Of a DNA stretch of 64,000 nt, positions 24,877 through 34,921 are shown piece by piece. Under the pieces are notes generated by a model. It saw only the letters and a program-made list of their open reading frames with translations, was not told the origin of the DNA and made no database searches. The DNA comes from Terfezia claveryi (taxonomy: Eukaryota > Ascomycota > Pezizomycetes > Pezizales > Pezizaceae): the NCBI GenBank assembly GCA_015179025.1, contig WHUX01000029.1:372001-436000 (forward strand). Direction: 5' to 3'. The position numbers and the translations under genes were made by a program. Each line of letters opens with the position of its first letter. Position 1 is the first letter of the stretch.

Positions 24877-27800
24877 GGTGAAGGAGGGGTATAAGCTCCA
24901 CACTTATGGAGAGGTCTTCACGAGAGGATAATATCAGCTGGATTCCTGAAAGAGTCCGGCCTCAATATCAAATCGTGAGGGGTACCGGTAGTGTGGAAGG
25001 GAAACATAAGTGGGGATAGTTCCTTCATATTATATATACATATATTACGATAGCCCTCAGCTGAAGTGGCCAAAGAACGGTTGGGACTTTTCGGGTCTGA
25101 ACGCATCCCTCGTAGCATGTTCATGCATCCTGCCGACTGATCCTGGCGTTCGCTTTATTCTCCAGTGAAGCTGAGTGCTATTCGAGGAGGAAAGCCCTTC
25201 AAGCTCGTTTGTCGACTTGCAATTGGTGCAGCCCCAAGGAGGGGTTGCAAAGCCCACTTGTGCATGACATTTTGAGATTTTGACTTGGGTCAAAAGATCT
25301 TGGTGTAACTGGACTACTGGTCCATGTCGTTTTGTCTGTCAGTTTATTCCACTTGTAGATAAAGCTGAATTTCCTTTATCCTAGTCATTTCCTGTTCACA
25401 TTTACCATGACAGTAGAGTACAAATACTTAGCCTCGAAGCCATGTCTTTCCCTGGTATTTTTAGGGGACTAAGTGAGGCTGAAGGAAAGAGGCTTATGTT
25501 CCTTGATACTACCGCTTGAAGCAACGATTGGTTTCTTTGATCTGCAATTGTACCGATCAGAACACACAAGCACACACTTTTGTATGGTGAATCAGCTTGC
25601 ACAGTACTCATGTCTCTCACCCTCGGCAAGACTGTTACTTAGGGCGGAGCAGTCCCACTGCATGTACTTTAGCCCAAGCCCGAGCTCAAGAATTTCGATG
25701 GCTGACTCTGACTGTCAACCTGTGTTTTGTAGGTAGAAACTTGTCCACTAGAGCTAGAATTTCTGTATTTCTGTAGCAGTAACTTTTTGACCTCCTTTCT
25801 TTCAAATCTATTTTAGGTACCCCGACGAAAACAAGGCTATCATTTCTCCTACTTGACCCCGCTTAAGTGGAGCTTTTTTTAATCCGATCCATGCACTACT
25901 TCTGTACATAGTCTCTTGGTAGTCTGGCTAGTCTCTTGGGACGTCGGCTGTGCAGTTGACTTTGACACTTATGTTAAGTTCTCCATAGAGCTTAGCCTTT
26001 CTCACCCCCAGCTCGCTAAGGCCAGCCCTAAATCACTAGACTAAGTAATGCCTTCGCAAGTGACAATTTATTTCAATATCAATAGGCCCGTCCACATTAC
26101 AAAAGCTAGACCTAAACGAATCATGTTTTAGAGATAAACCTAGTTTGGTCTGTATAAATATTGACGAAATTATGAAGTTTGGGAGCTGCAACCTTGGTTC
26201 AGTCGCCAGACTGGTAGCTTCAGCATAAACACGATTGTACGAATAACCACAGAATGAAGAAAAAGGTTCTAAAGGTTCTGGAGAAAACTGCGGAGATAGG
26301 TGAGTAGGGGCATGACAAGGTATAGGATTTTTAGGGTTGTGTTGGGGGGGTGCGTTCGAATTGGGCTTTTATTTTGTTCGGGTTGGGAAACAAAATTTAG
26401 TTTGTGGGACTTCAGAGCTCTACTATTTACCCTGAGATACCTACCTACAGACCCTTCGCAAAACCCCGAAATCATCACCAAAAGTGACCCTCGTAAGAAA
26501 AATGTTAAAAAATTCTATTTTGGCCAGCTACATTCGTAGGATTTTTTTTAGGTGAAATTCTTCTCTGATTTTTGAAAGTTAGGCACAGTAGCTTAAGTCA
26601 TTTCCAAAAAGCAAGATAGAGCTAAATTGTATGGGGAATCCAACCCCACCAAGCTCAAACTTAATTCAAAAAGCTGCCCTCAAATTCACAAGATTATGCA
26701 GATGCTCACGGAGGGTACTTATGATAGGGTTTCAGAGGTTTGTGAAGAACTTTTGTCTAGGGTCTAGACCAATACAAAATATATTTGCTAGCTTACCCAA
26801 ACTCCGCAAACCTCGAGAGTGGTTCCGACTTATCAAACCAGCGAACTTCTAAAGTTCTGAATTAATGAGCGCAAATGCTCTGTGCGAGTGAGTAAACATT
26901 GGATATCCAAAGCACATTTGCCCAAAATAAACTTTGCCCAAAATGGAACTCGGTCGATGCTTAGGGAGAAATATAATATTCATAAAAGACATCGTGAGCT
27001 ATATTACTTCCATACCCCAGAAATCTTACACTGGATAAAACCTCAGCTAGAAGGTTATTGGGCAAGTGTGAGTTGTGATATGTATATAAAATGTCCAACT
27101 TCGCAAAAGGTTTTCCTAAGGGATTGCCTGATTTTGATGAATATGCACTGGCGGATGCGTTATAGAGGATTTGGAAGGACATTCAGGGGTTGCTGTTGGA
27201 AAGCCTCTAAAGATTCTATGCCTCTGCGTGCGTTGTGGCGGGTTGGTATACAAAATACTTAGATCTGTGCTGTTTTCTCTCCGTATATATAATTATTATT
27301 ATATAGCCTTGATCCTGCCTCGTGGGAGTTGCGAGGTCACGACTCTAGTTACTTGGCGTTGTCACTCGTATACTAGCCTCTATATTAGTAAACAAACATT
27401 TTTATTCAACTTCCCGATAATCAACATAGCAACCAGTCTGTTGTATATGGGGGAAGTTACGAGGTCACGAACCACAAAAATATCAACCTGGGTACGAGGC
27501 TAGCCCATATAGGCCTCTTGGGCAAGGAATGCGACATTTTTTGGTATTATTACCTTGGTTCGAATATTAGAGGGGGATTCAAGTGGACTAGCCTCGAGCC
27601 CGTTTTGGATTCTAACCAATAATATGGCGAGCTAATTCATAATTATGGGCCGTCGGATTTGAGAAGGCTGAGGGTTATGATGTATATTGAGGAATTCTTA
27701 GATGTCGATTGAAGAGTGCCAATCAAAGGGTACAGCTAATGTTAGGTTCACGATTGAGGGTAATCTTCACTTCACGTCTTGGCTTCAAAGAGAAGTAAAT

Positions 27801-29020
27801 TGAGATATAAGGATTCAGATTAGGATTTCCAAGACCAAACAATATCTGGGTTCGATCAACATGGATACTTTTTTATTGGAGGAGATAAGTCGAATACCTT
27901 TTTTTTTTCTTTTCTTTTTTTTTGATGCCAAGTTTATTGGACGGTCATCTGTTTGGGTTTAAATTGGAAAGTGTAGTACTCCCGCCGGGGTAATGTCTAC
28001 TATATTCGCCATGAGGGGCTTTGACTCCGAAATAATCGGGTTTCTACTCTACGCTGCCGGCTGCTTGTGAGATAGATAATACCCACGGTCAACGAGCTCT
28101 TATGAGATTGTCGTTTCCCGCGATCAATCGTAACTTGAATACCCCTAAAAGAAGTGTATACAACCAGCAAACTTTGACAATTGGTACGGCTATGCAAAAC
28201 TCAGATTGTTGATACATAGTAACACATAGTAACAGAATGATTCTCCATATAACCAGTACTACTGTACTAGTTACCCCCCTTCCCCCCCAAGACTCTCTGC
28301 TTCGGCTCGTGCAACGTGCCGCCCCTCCGCAGATATGGGCGCACCGCTTTAAAGAAATGGCAGCTCGGACAGCGGCCTCGAGGGATGACATTGGAGGAAT
28401 TCTGCAAGCTCTTTCCACACCGCCAGGGAATGGCAATGCCTTTAGCTACTATGTCCACAATCGGTACTACTGAAGTCAACTTCCTTCAAGAACTCGACAT
28501 TATTTTCAGTCACTACCAGTCCCCGGATCATACGTCAGTATGTAGAGGCACACAAGAAACAAAATATGCTCGACAATTGGCTGCAACCACACTGCCCCAT
28601 CACTTTCTTAGTTTTTTATTTTGTAGTTAGATCTGCGCACTACAAGTTTTGCTATGATTGAATTCATTAGGCGCGGAATTCTCTTCACTATCGTTATACC
28701 GATTATTTTCACTATAGCCAGGGTACTTTAGCTGCGTGCAGGAATGGTCTGACAAATTCCCCGTACAGCCGGGTTTTCTATGTCGAGGTTCACTATAGCC
28801 AGGTTTGCCTGTAGTATCTTGATTCCAGTCCCAATATCTCCTAGAGTATATCTAAACCCCCAACTACCGGTAGCCTCTAATACATGCATATACATTAAAT
28901 CTATTCTGGGGGGGTTCTTGATTTCGAATTACCGCGGTAATGATATACGTGCGGGCTAGAGATCGTCACGTGGGTGGCGATTGTCACGCGGTTCATTACA
29001 TTTATATAAAAGAAACAATA

Positions 29021-29185
29021 AACTACACATTTACACAAAAGAAAAAAAAAAACTACACATTACATAAAGGAAAAGAAGGAACTACACCATTAAAAACTAC
29101 ACATTTACACAAAAGAAGAAAAAAAACTACACATTTACACAAAAGAAGGAAAAAAACTACACATTTACACAAAAGAGAAACGAAA
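29021..29185 (+). repeat. minisatellite, unit about 30 bp
   Basis: Five to six imperfect tandem copies of a unit beginning AACTACACATTTACACAAAAG are present, each followed by an A/G-rich run of variable length. Some copies are shortened. It is not part of a recognisable gene. Confidence 0.85.
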
Positions 29186-29566
29186 ACCACATCCTACCTG
29201 GTAACCACATCCTTCTCCGCAATACCCCCATCACCCAATGCTGCATATATACAATCCACTACATCCTGAGACAACGCAAAAGCCCAATGTACACTTCATC
29301 CTTCATTTTCTTAACAAGGTCTGAATCCTGTTTATATCCTGCTAACGCCAGCATCTCCTGGACTGTTATCGTGCTAGTATTGAGACGCTGTATTGTGGTC
29401 CCTATCCTCTGCTCCACATATTTTCGGGTGCACTTGGAATATGACATCTTCCAGGGAAATTTCCCCTTCTTCAACACCGTCTTAAAACAACTAATCAGCT
29501 TGTACCCCAACAACTAGAATTAATAAGAAACTCACCGACCATGAGAGTTTAAAAGTTAGGCTGAGC

Positions 29567-29660
29567 GTAGCGGGAGTGGAGCGGGGGCTCAGCAGGAAAG
29601 TAGCGGGAGCGGAGCAGGGGCGCAGCAGGAGTGTAGCGGGAGCGTAGCAGAGCGGGTAAC
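29567..29660 (+). repeat. GC-rich minisatellite, 33-bp period
   Basis: GTAGCGGGAG recurs at 29567, 29600 and 29633, exactly 33 bp apart. The intervening sequence is related (GGAGC, GGGG, CAGCAGGA). No gene is associated. Confidence 0.75.
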
Positions 29661-30004
29661 CGTGACTGAAGGGATTGAAAAGGAGCTGAAGGCGTAGCAT
29701 AGTGGACTGGGAGATGTTGTGTCGGATAATGTGAATGTGTATAAGAAGCATGTATTCTTCAAGACCTTATATAGTCTTGCCAACTTGCCTCTATGTAATA
29801 CAGTCATGTGGTATTACAGGATACTCCTCCTAAAACCTAGTCTAGTTGCACAACACCCCTCCAGCCAGACTAAAGCATGGGATGGGGTATACAGATGATG
29901 CTTGATACAAGTATACCAGATATAAGGAATATCTTCAGATCTCTGTTGATATAATACATGAACCCTATATATGGCATGATTTCATCAGCAAGAAATATTA
30001 TTTG

Positions 30005-30040
30005 CGTCCTGTGCGTCAGACGCATAGGACGCACAGGACG
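30005..30040. repeat. short perfect hairpin
   Basis: Arms 30005-30017 (CGTCCTGTGCGTC) and 30028-30040 are perfect reverse complements, with a 10-nt loop. The same words occur at 11994-12009, so this is probably part of a dispersed repeat and not a terminator. Confidence 0.7.
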
Positions 30041-31029
30041 ATAACTCTAAATCTTGACGCCAAGTGTGCTCCCGCTCATGGGACGCAACACAAGCGCTTG
30101 GGATCTAGCCTCGTATAAACCAGTCTTAATATATTTGGGAAGCGATTCGGACACATCGACAGGGGCCTGTCACCTTTCCTACAGAGGAAAGGTAACAGCA
30201 GGCTACTTTTGAATGCAGACAAGAGGCTCATCATGACAAGTTATTATTATCTCACTATCACTCAACTAACTAATACAACTATAAAAGTACCATATCAAGT
30301 ACCTATCAACACAAACTCTATATCAATACAAATACCATAGTTAGTATGAATTCCTAAAATACTCTATCAATACAAGTACCATAGCTAGTAGCTTAGCTCT
30401 CCGAATTGTTTGATAGAACCTGATACTATTGATTCAGATTACAAAGACCCAGAGCTACTATAGGATTGTAGAACAGATACATTATGAAAGTACTTCCTAG
30501 ATTGGTTATAGAAGGGAGTTCTAGTGTATAGGCATAACTTTCTGAAATATCCGTAAAGTTAATATATCACTTGAAGTGATTATAAATGAATATAAATGTA
30601 ACAAAAAAAACTAATAAACAAGTAAATATCACAAACCCATCCTAAAGTATATGAAAAGCAAGTAAATCTAAATGAGCTTTGCATTGGGATGTGATAGTAC
30701 TTGTGGAGTATGTTGTTGGGATGTACAAGTTAGATGATTAAGCTCAAGAGAGGCAATAGTACCAATTTCTTGGTACTCCACTTATGGCTTCAGAAAGTGA
30801 ATTATAATGTATAATAAGTAGTAATAGATCAGTTCAAGTTATCTAAGGTGTACGATTATACAGAAGAAACCTTTAGATAGATACTGAATGTATTACGAAC
30901 TCTCCTAGATCATGACCAAGACCTCGATTCTGACTATGACTATGACCCTGGTCTCGGTATAGCTAGCAACCAATGCACTCGCTGGCCAAAAAGTATTATT
31001 AGAAGCGTATGGTAATTCATCTGCCACCC

Positions 31030-31438
31030 GGTTTACGGTACCAAGCCATACAAAATCTACCTCTATCCTTTTCCCATGCTACGTATACCCACGGATGCCC
31101 GGACCGTGGCGGCTACCAGTGCCGGTAGTGGTGGGTTGCCTGAGCAGTATCTGACGGCCTTCTACCCAAGTTGTCTCCCACAAGCGAATGGAACAACCAT
31201 TGAGGAACCAATGAGCTATACGGGATATGTAGCTGTGAGGGCTGTTATTAGGGGATTGTCTGGAACAGAGATGATTGGGAGTACTTACAGGTGGACCTTC
31301 AGTAGCTGTCTATGGTGATGCTTGTGGATTCATGCAATCGGAGTGGAAATCTATGTACGTCTTCCAAACTGTTTTGGATTGTATGAGCTAGTTGGTGCTG
31401 ATAAATTGCAACAGATTCGACTTACCCCAGGTGAGGAC
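31030..31438 (+). pseudogene. host gene remnant cut by a Copia LTR (tentative)
   Basis: An open frame around 31040-31315 reads PYKIYLYPFPMLRIP and GGLPEQYLTAFYPSCLP. It continues in the same frame past one TGA as a protein-like segment (LPNCFGLYELVGADKL) until the LTR at 31439. The composition resembles a genuine enzyme fragment, but I cannot name the family. It lacks a start and an end and has an internal stop. Confidence 0.3.
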
Positions 31439-31899
31439 TGTTAGAATGAATGCAGTACATTCCGTTCATTCCGCCCATGCCTTGCTTCCTATACCACATG
31501 CAGTCTTCTTCGGCTTGCACATCATATGTGTGCTTCCTGCCTAGTCATACGGCTCGCAGCGGCTTGCACATCATATTGCGTGCTTCATACCTTGCTCGCA
31601 CTCATATCGTTGCTTCATGCCTAGCTATACGGCTTGCAACGGACATGTGCTTCTCCTTCTCCTTCTCCTTCTCCTTTAGATGTACGCTCATACATGTATA
31701 TATACCTTGTTCATATTCCTACTTGTTCGAGATAACTAAGGCATCACTTCACACAATACAATACATGCACTCACTGTGTATACGAACATCTTCTTCTCTT
31801 CGTATTCCTCTCTCTAGTGACCAACTTGCTTCTATTCGCACATTCCTTCATTGGACAGTTGGATCTCTCCGCTTGCCTGTTGCTATTCCTATTTCTATA
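31439..31899 (+). repeat. Copia-family LTR (LTR-C)
   Basis: It begins TGTTAGAATGAATGC and runs to just before a Copia-type primer-binding site. It contains a CTTCTC microsatellite at about 31650-31678. Its last about 150 bp recur inverted at 51010-51157 next to the right-hand gag. The exact 3' end is inferred from the primer-binding site. Confidence 0.65.
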
Positions 31900-31911
31900 G
31901 GTTATAAGCCC
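31900..31911 (+). promoter_or_regulatory. Copia primer-binding site, half-tRNA type
   Basis: GGTTATAAGCCC lies directly after the LTR. Copia elements prime with an internal fragment of initiator tRNA-Met, whose anticodon region pairs with GGTTATGRGCCC-like sites. This site differs from that pattern at one position or so. The inverted copy sits at about 50998-51009. Confidence 0.5.
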
Positions 31912-31949
31912 TCTTGCGCTCTGAGCCTCCGTCGAGCAAGCAACAAAAA

Positions 31950-32830
31950 ATGTCATCTGAAGCTGGACCGTCCAGACAACCTCGAACTCGTTCCCGAGTC
32001 AATCAAAACCCAATTGACAGCGATGAAGAGATACAAGACACGGTCGTTGTCAATAAACCTCCTCCTCCTCCACCTCCACCCCAAGCTCCTCAGCTCTCGC
32101 ATGAGCCTCTAGTAGCCTCTAGCACCTGTCCAAGTTCCCCAACCATCCCAAGCCAAAGCGTTAGGTCTTACTCCTCAAGTAACGCAAGCGGCAACTCCAC
32201 ATCGGGACTTTACGTCAAGTATCAAGATTGAGAAGCTAGCAATCCTAGAAGGCTCGAAGAATTATGACCTATGGTCGCAGCAAATGCTAATGCTCTTTGA
32301 TGCTTTGGACGCCACGCAAGTGGTTGTCAATGGATATATAGACCTCTGATGAGCGCAACAGCTGCTGAACTAGCCCACCACAAGCATATAAAGACAGAGT
32401 CACTCCTTCTTCTTATTCAAGTTTTTTCACAGCAAATAATGCTCCAAATCGGCAGGCATCAGTCTGCGAACAAGATATGGGTATATCTTCGCAACACCTA
32501 CTACAAAGATACCCCGTTGTCCTTTGTGCATGAAATCCATGCTTTTAACTCTCTTTCTTCTACTCTTGATACCTCTCAATCTATTACAGAGTTTATTGAT
32601 ACCTTGAGATTCGCTGGATGCGACTGCATACATTGACCTCAAACGCACGTCCAGGCAGCTTCAAGGCTGTCTACAGAACCTTGCTAGAGCTTGAAGAGGC
32701 AAAAAGGGAATATCTCCTCGCTTCCTTGGTTACTCACTACCCAAATGTAGTAGACAATCTGACGACCAAGGAAAATCTCCCCTACGATGATCTGAAGGAA
32801 ATTGTGGGACTCGCTATCAATATCGCACTT
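31950..32830 (+). pseudogene. Copia gag (UBN2-type), truncated and frameshifted
   Basis: It starts MSSEAGPSRQPRTRSR with a proline run. The frame then shifts near 32170-32230, where the family sequence continues as IKIEKLAILEGSKNYDLW. A stop follows at about 32347. The next frame carries the UBN2-like core (LLIQVFSQQIMLQIG, WVYLRNTYYKDTPLSFVHEI). After GLAIN at about 32826 the sequence becomes antisense integrase. The right-hand inverted copy (49723-50995) retains more. Confidence 0.7.
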
Positions 32831-33007
32831 TCTGCCCGTGGAAGAAGCTTGCTGCCACTAGGTCTATTTTCCTCGTAGATGTGTGCTAAGCATTGCTGTC
32901 CAAAAGGTCGCAAGTGTCTTATTGATGGCCTTGCCTTATAGAGGGCTTCAAAGGGAGTTATCCCTTGCAGATGCTTATGTGGTAGACGGTTTTTCAGATA
33001 AACAGCA
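32307..33007 (+). repeat. 701-bp direct duplication, left copy
   Basis: From GGACGCCACGCAAG to AACAGCA this segment matches 47796-48496 with the same length (offset 15,489). I saw no difference between them. The two copies exactly bracket the Gypsy cluster. Confidence 0.85.
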
Positions 33008-33710
33008 TGTTATGAATCTCACGTGAGGGTGGTCTACGCAGAGGCGGAAAACCGAAGCCGACAGCCGCTGAGGCCAACGACGTGGATTGATCACCCACAG
33101 CAGGTCTAGCAATGGGCCCTCTAGCTCATACCTATGGGTTGAGTAGAGAGACTGGCCGGGACAAGGAAGTGTGTGCACCGTTCTAGCGATGACCAAGAGG
33201 GTTGGGGCTAGGTCGTATTGGCTTATGGGATAACTGCTTCTTACGGAGGACCGGTTCAAGGCATATTCGATTTCCAATCATTGATTTCCAAGCCGCTGAT
33301 GTCTACGTTGTTGATTTGCAAGCATGTCTCCGTTTCCCTTATTTCCAATCAATGATTTGCAATCATTGATTTTCAAGCTGCTCCGTCATTGATTCCCAAG
33401 CTGCTTCGTCATTGATTTGCATTCATGTCTCCGAGGCTTAGGAAGGCCATGCCGGAGGCATGTGGGGGGGAGTAGGACGATCCCCGAGATGTCTATATAA
33501 GGGGCCTCTGCTACCTAGATAGAAAGGGCAGAACCCAAGCACTGTCTTGTATACTTCTTCGAAAGCCTAAGCACTATATCTCCTTGATCTCTACACTTTC
33601 GTCACCCTCGCACACCCGTCCCTGTTGTGCTAGCTCCACTAAACGCCACTAGAAGCTCGCTAAGCTCTTTACCTCATAATTGGCCCGGACTAGACTGTCC
33701 GCCCCTAACA
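33008..33710 (+). repeat. Gypsy LTR-A, copy 1 (5' LTR)
   Basis: It begins TGTTATGAATCTCACG and ends CCGCCCCTAACA. The U3 part contains tandem copies of an ATTGATTTCCAAG-like unit (about 33270-33425). A TATA box (TATATAAG) is at 33494-33501. The presumed R start AAGCACTGT is at 33537-33545. Confidence 0.9.
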
Positions 33711-33712
33711 TT

Positions 33713-33721
33713 ACAGTGCTT
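33713..33721 (+). promoter_or_regulatory. self-priming primer-binding site, Gypsy copy 1
   Basis: ACAGTGCTT lies two bases after the LTR end and is the exact reverse complement of AAGCACTGT at 33537-33545, 43 bp downstream of the TATA start, where the mRNA is expected to begin. No tRNA 3'-end complement (TGG...) is seen here. This matches the self-priming seen in Tf1/sushi-type elements. The second copy has the same site at about 47780-47788. Confidence 0.65.
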
Positions 33722-33776
33722 TTCTCCAGCATCCTCAATCTTGGACGTACCGATACCTAAAAAGATAGCGGAAAAA

Positions 33777-34904
33777 ATGTCGAGTATTGACCATGCCAAC
33801 GAGAGCTCAGCAGAGCCCCAAAATACGATCGCCTCCCTCACACAGATCAACTCAGTACTCATTGCTCAGCTCAAAGCAATGGAAGCCAGAGTTAGTACTC
33901 TGGAATCGGGTTCTGCAACACCAAGAATCCCAGAGAGAGGCGCAACCACAGACCGGCGAACTCCCGCCCACCCAACCCCTGACCCTCCAACCAGGCGGCA
34001 AAGTCCCACCCCATCTAGTCAAAATGTGTCCTTCAACATCCGCCCGCCAGAAAAATTCTCCGGAGACCGGACAGAACTTGAACATTTTCTGTTCCACTTA
34101 GAAGGATACTTCAAGCTCAGAAGAGTAACAGCAGAAGAGGATAAGATAGTAATAGCGGGAATGTCGATGAAGGGTTCGGCGCTCTCATGGTGGAAGCCGA
34201 ACGAGGCTAAGTGGAAGACATGGGAGGAAGCAAAAGAAGCGCTCTTAGCACATTTTTCTGATCATTACCAAGCTGATAATGCGCACAGACAGATCTATGA
34301 GCTTAAGCAGACCGGAGCCGTCCAAGATTATCTCGCCACCATGGATCGGTTGAATGCATATGCGGAGATACCTCAAACCCTTCTCATTCGAATAATCCTT
34401 ATGGGGATTAAGCCTCGGCTCCGATCGAAGATGACTCATTACGAGGACCTCAGAGACCAGCCAACCAAATGGTTGAAGAAATTAGTCCAAATGGACATCG
34501 CCCAGGCTGAACAAAACTCAAAAAATCAGCCCACAAAGCGGACATATTCCGATCGATCCCGCATAGATCGGTCAACTCAACGTTCGTCAGACCAATCAGA
34601 GGTGACTACGGATACCATCAATAAGAGGAAGAAAGAAAACCGGTGCCTCAAATGTGGTAAGACTGGACATAGAATTGCTGATTGCCAGAGTATCCGTTAC
34701 CGACAAACCCCACCCCCAACGAACCCGCCCAAGCCATTCATTGGCAACCCACCCAAATCATCAGATGTCTCTGCTCCCGCAGCAAAAAAGGCAAGGACGG
34801 ACACCGGTATACTACGAATAACTCAACTAGACTCTGACCCTGAATTTAAATCCGAAGAAAATCAGCAACAAGATGAAGGAGATTCAGATTCGGGAAAAGA
34901 CTAA
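33777..34904 (+). CDS. Gypsy Gag, copy 1
   Basis: This 375-aa capsid/nucleocapsid precursor starts at MSSIDHANESS. An upstream in-frame Met lies inside the LTR and is less likely. An N-terminal helical segment is followed by a Pro/Thr-rich linker and the retrotransposon gag core (FSGDRTELEHFLFHLEGYFK to QTGAVQDYLATMDRLNAYA). A CCHC zinc knuckle follows (CLKCGKTGHRIADC). The acidic C-terminus ends before the TAA at 34902-34904. Pol begins 17 nt later in another frame. Confidence 0.9.
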   Translation: MSSIDHANESSAEPQNTIASLTQINSVLIAQLKAMEARVSTLESGSATPRIPERGATTDRRTPAHPTPDPPTRRQSPTPSSQNVSFNIRPPEKFSGDRTELEHFLFHLEGYFKLRRVTAEEDKIVIAGMSMKGSALSWWKPNEAKWKTWEEAKEALLAHFSDHYQADNAHRQIYELKQTGAVQDYLATMDRLNAYAEIPQTLLIRIILMGIKPRLRSKMTHYEDLRDQPTKWLKKLVQMDIAQAEQNSKNQPTKRTYSDRSRIDRSTQRSSDQSEVTTDTINKRKKENRCLKCGKTGHRIADCQSIRYRQTPPPTNPPKPFIGNPPKSSDVSAPAAKKARTDTGILRITQLDSDPEFKSEENQQQDEGDSDSGKD

Positions 34905-34921
34905 GGGGTTCGACCAAAACG

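Larger units (their letters stand above)
24877..31029. other. gene-poor, repeat-rich region
   Basis: No gene is supported in this 6 kb. The start should include the protease promoter; TA-rich sequence lies at about 25030-25050. Two copies of GGGAGTTGCGAGGTCACGA-like sequence occur at 27324-27342 and 27449-27472. Minisatellites and a hairpin are listed separately. A copy of the dispersed TAGTCTGG motif folded on itself is at 29838-29872. The ORFs here are short and without family motifs. Confidence 0.4.
31439..33007 (+). mobile_element. left part of an inverted Copia relic
   Basis: This piece contains an LTR (31439-31899), a primer-binding site, a degenerate gag in plus orientation, and then at about 32826 an abrupt switch to antisense integrase sequence. 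The antisense integrase is cut at 33007 by the Gypsy LTR. The same gag-to-antisense-integrase fusion reappears at 47796-48496. No reverse transcriptase is present. Confidence 0.75.

Noticed and set aside
26882..27262. 126-codon plus-strand ORF
   Set aside because: No domain signal and poor composition; surrounding sequence looks like decayed repeats.
29021..29185. CRISPR-like array
   Set aside because: Units are contiguous with no unique spacers, and the context is eukaryotic; it is a minisatellite.
29259..29513. 84-codon minus-strand ORF beside the minisatellites
   Set aside because: Charged and helix-like but without recognisable family, promoter or neighbours; not enough support.
33852..34097. 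Minus-strand ORFs inside gag and pol of both Gypsy copies
   Set aside because: They recur in both copies only because the coding strand is conserved; no independent motifs.
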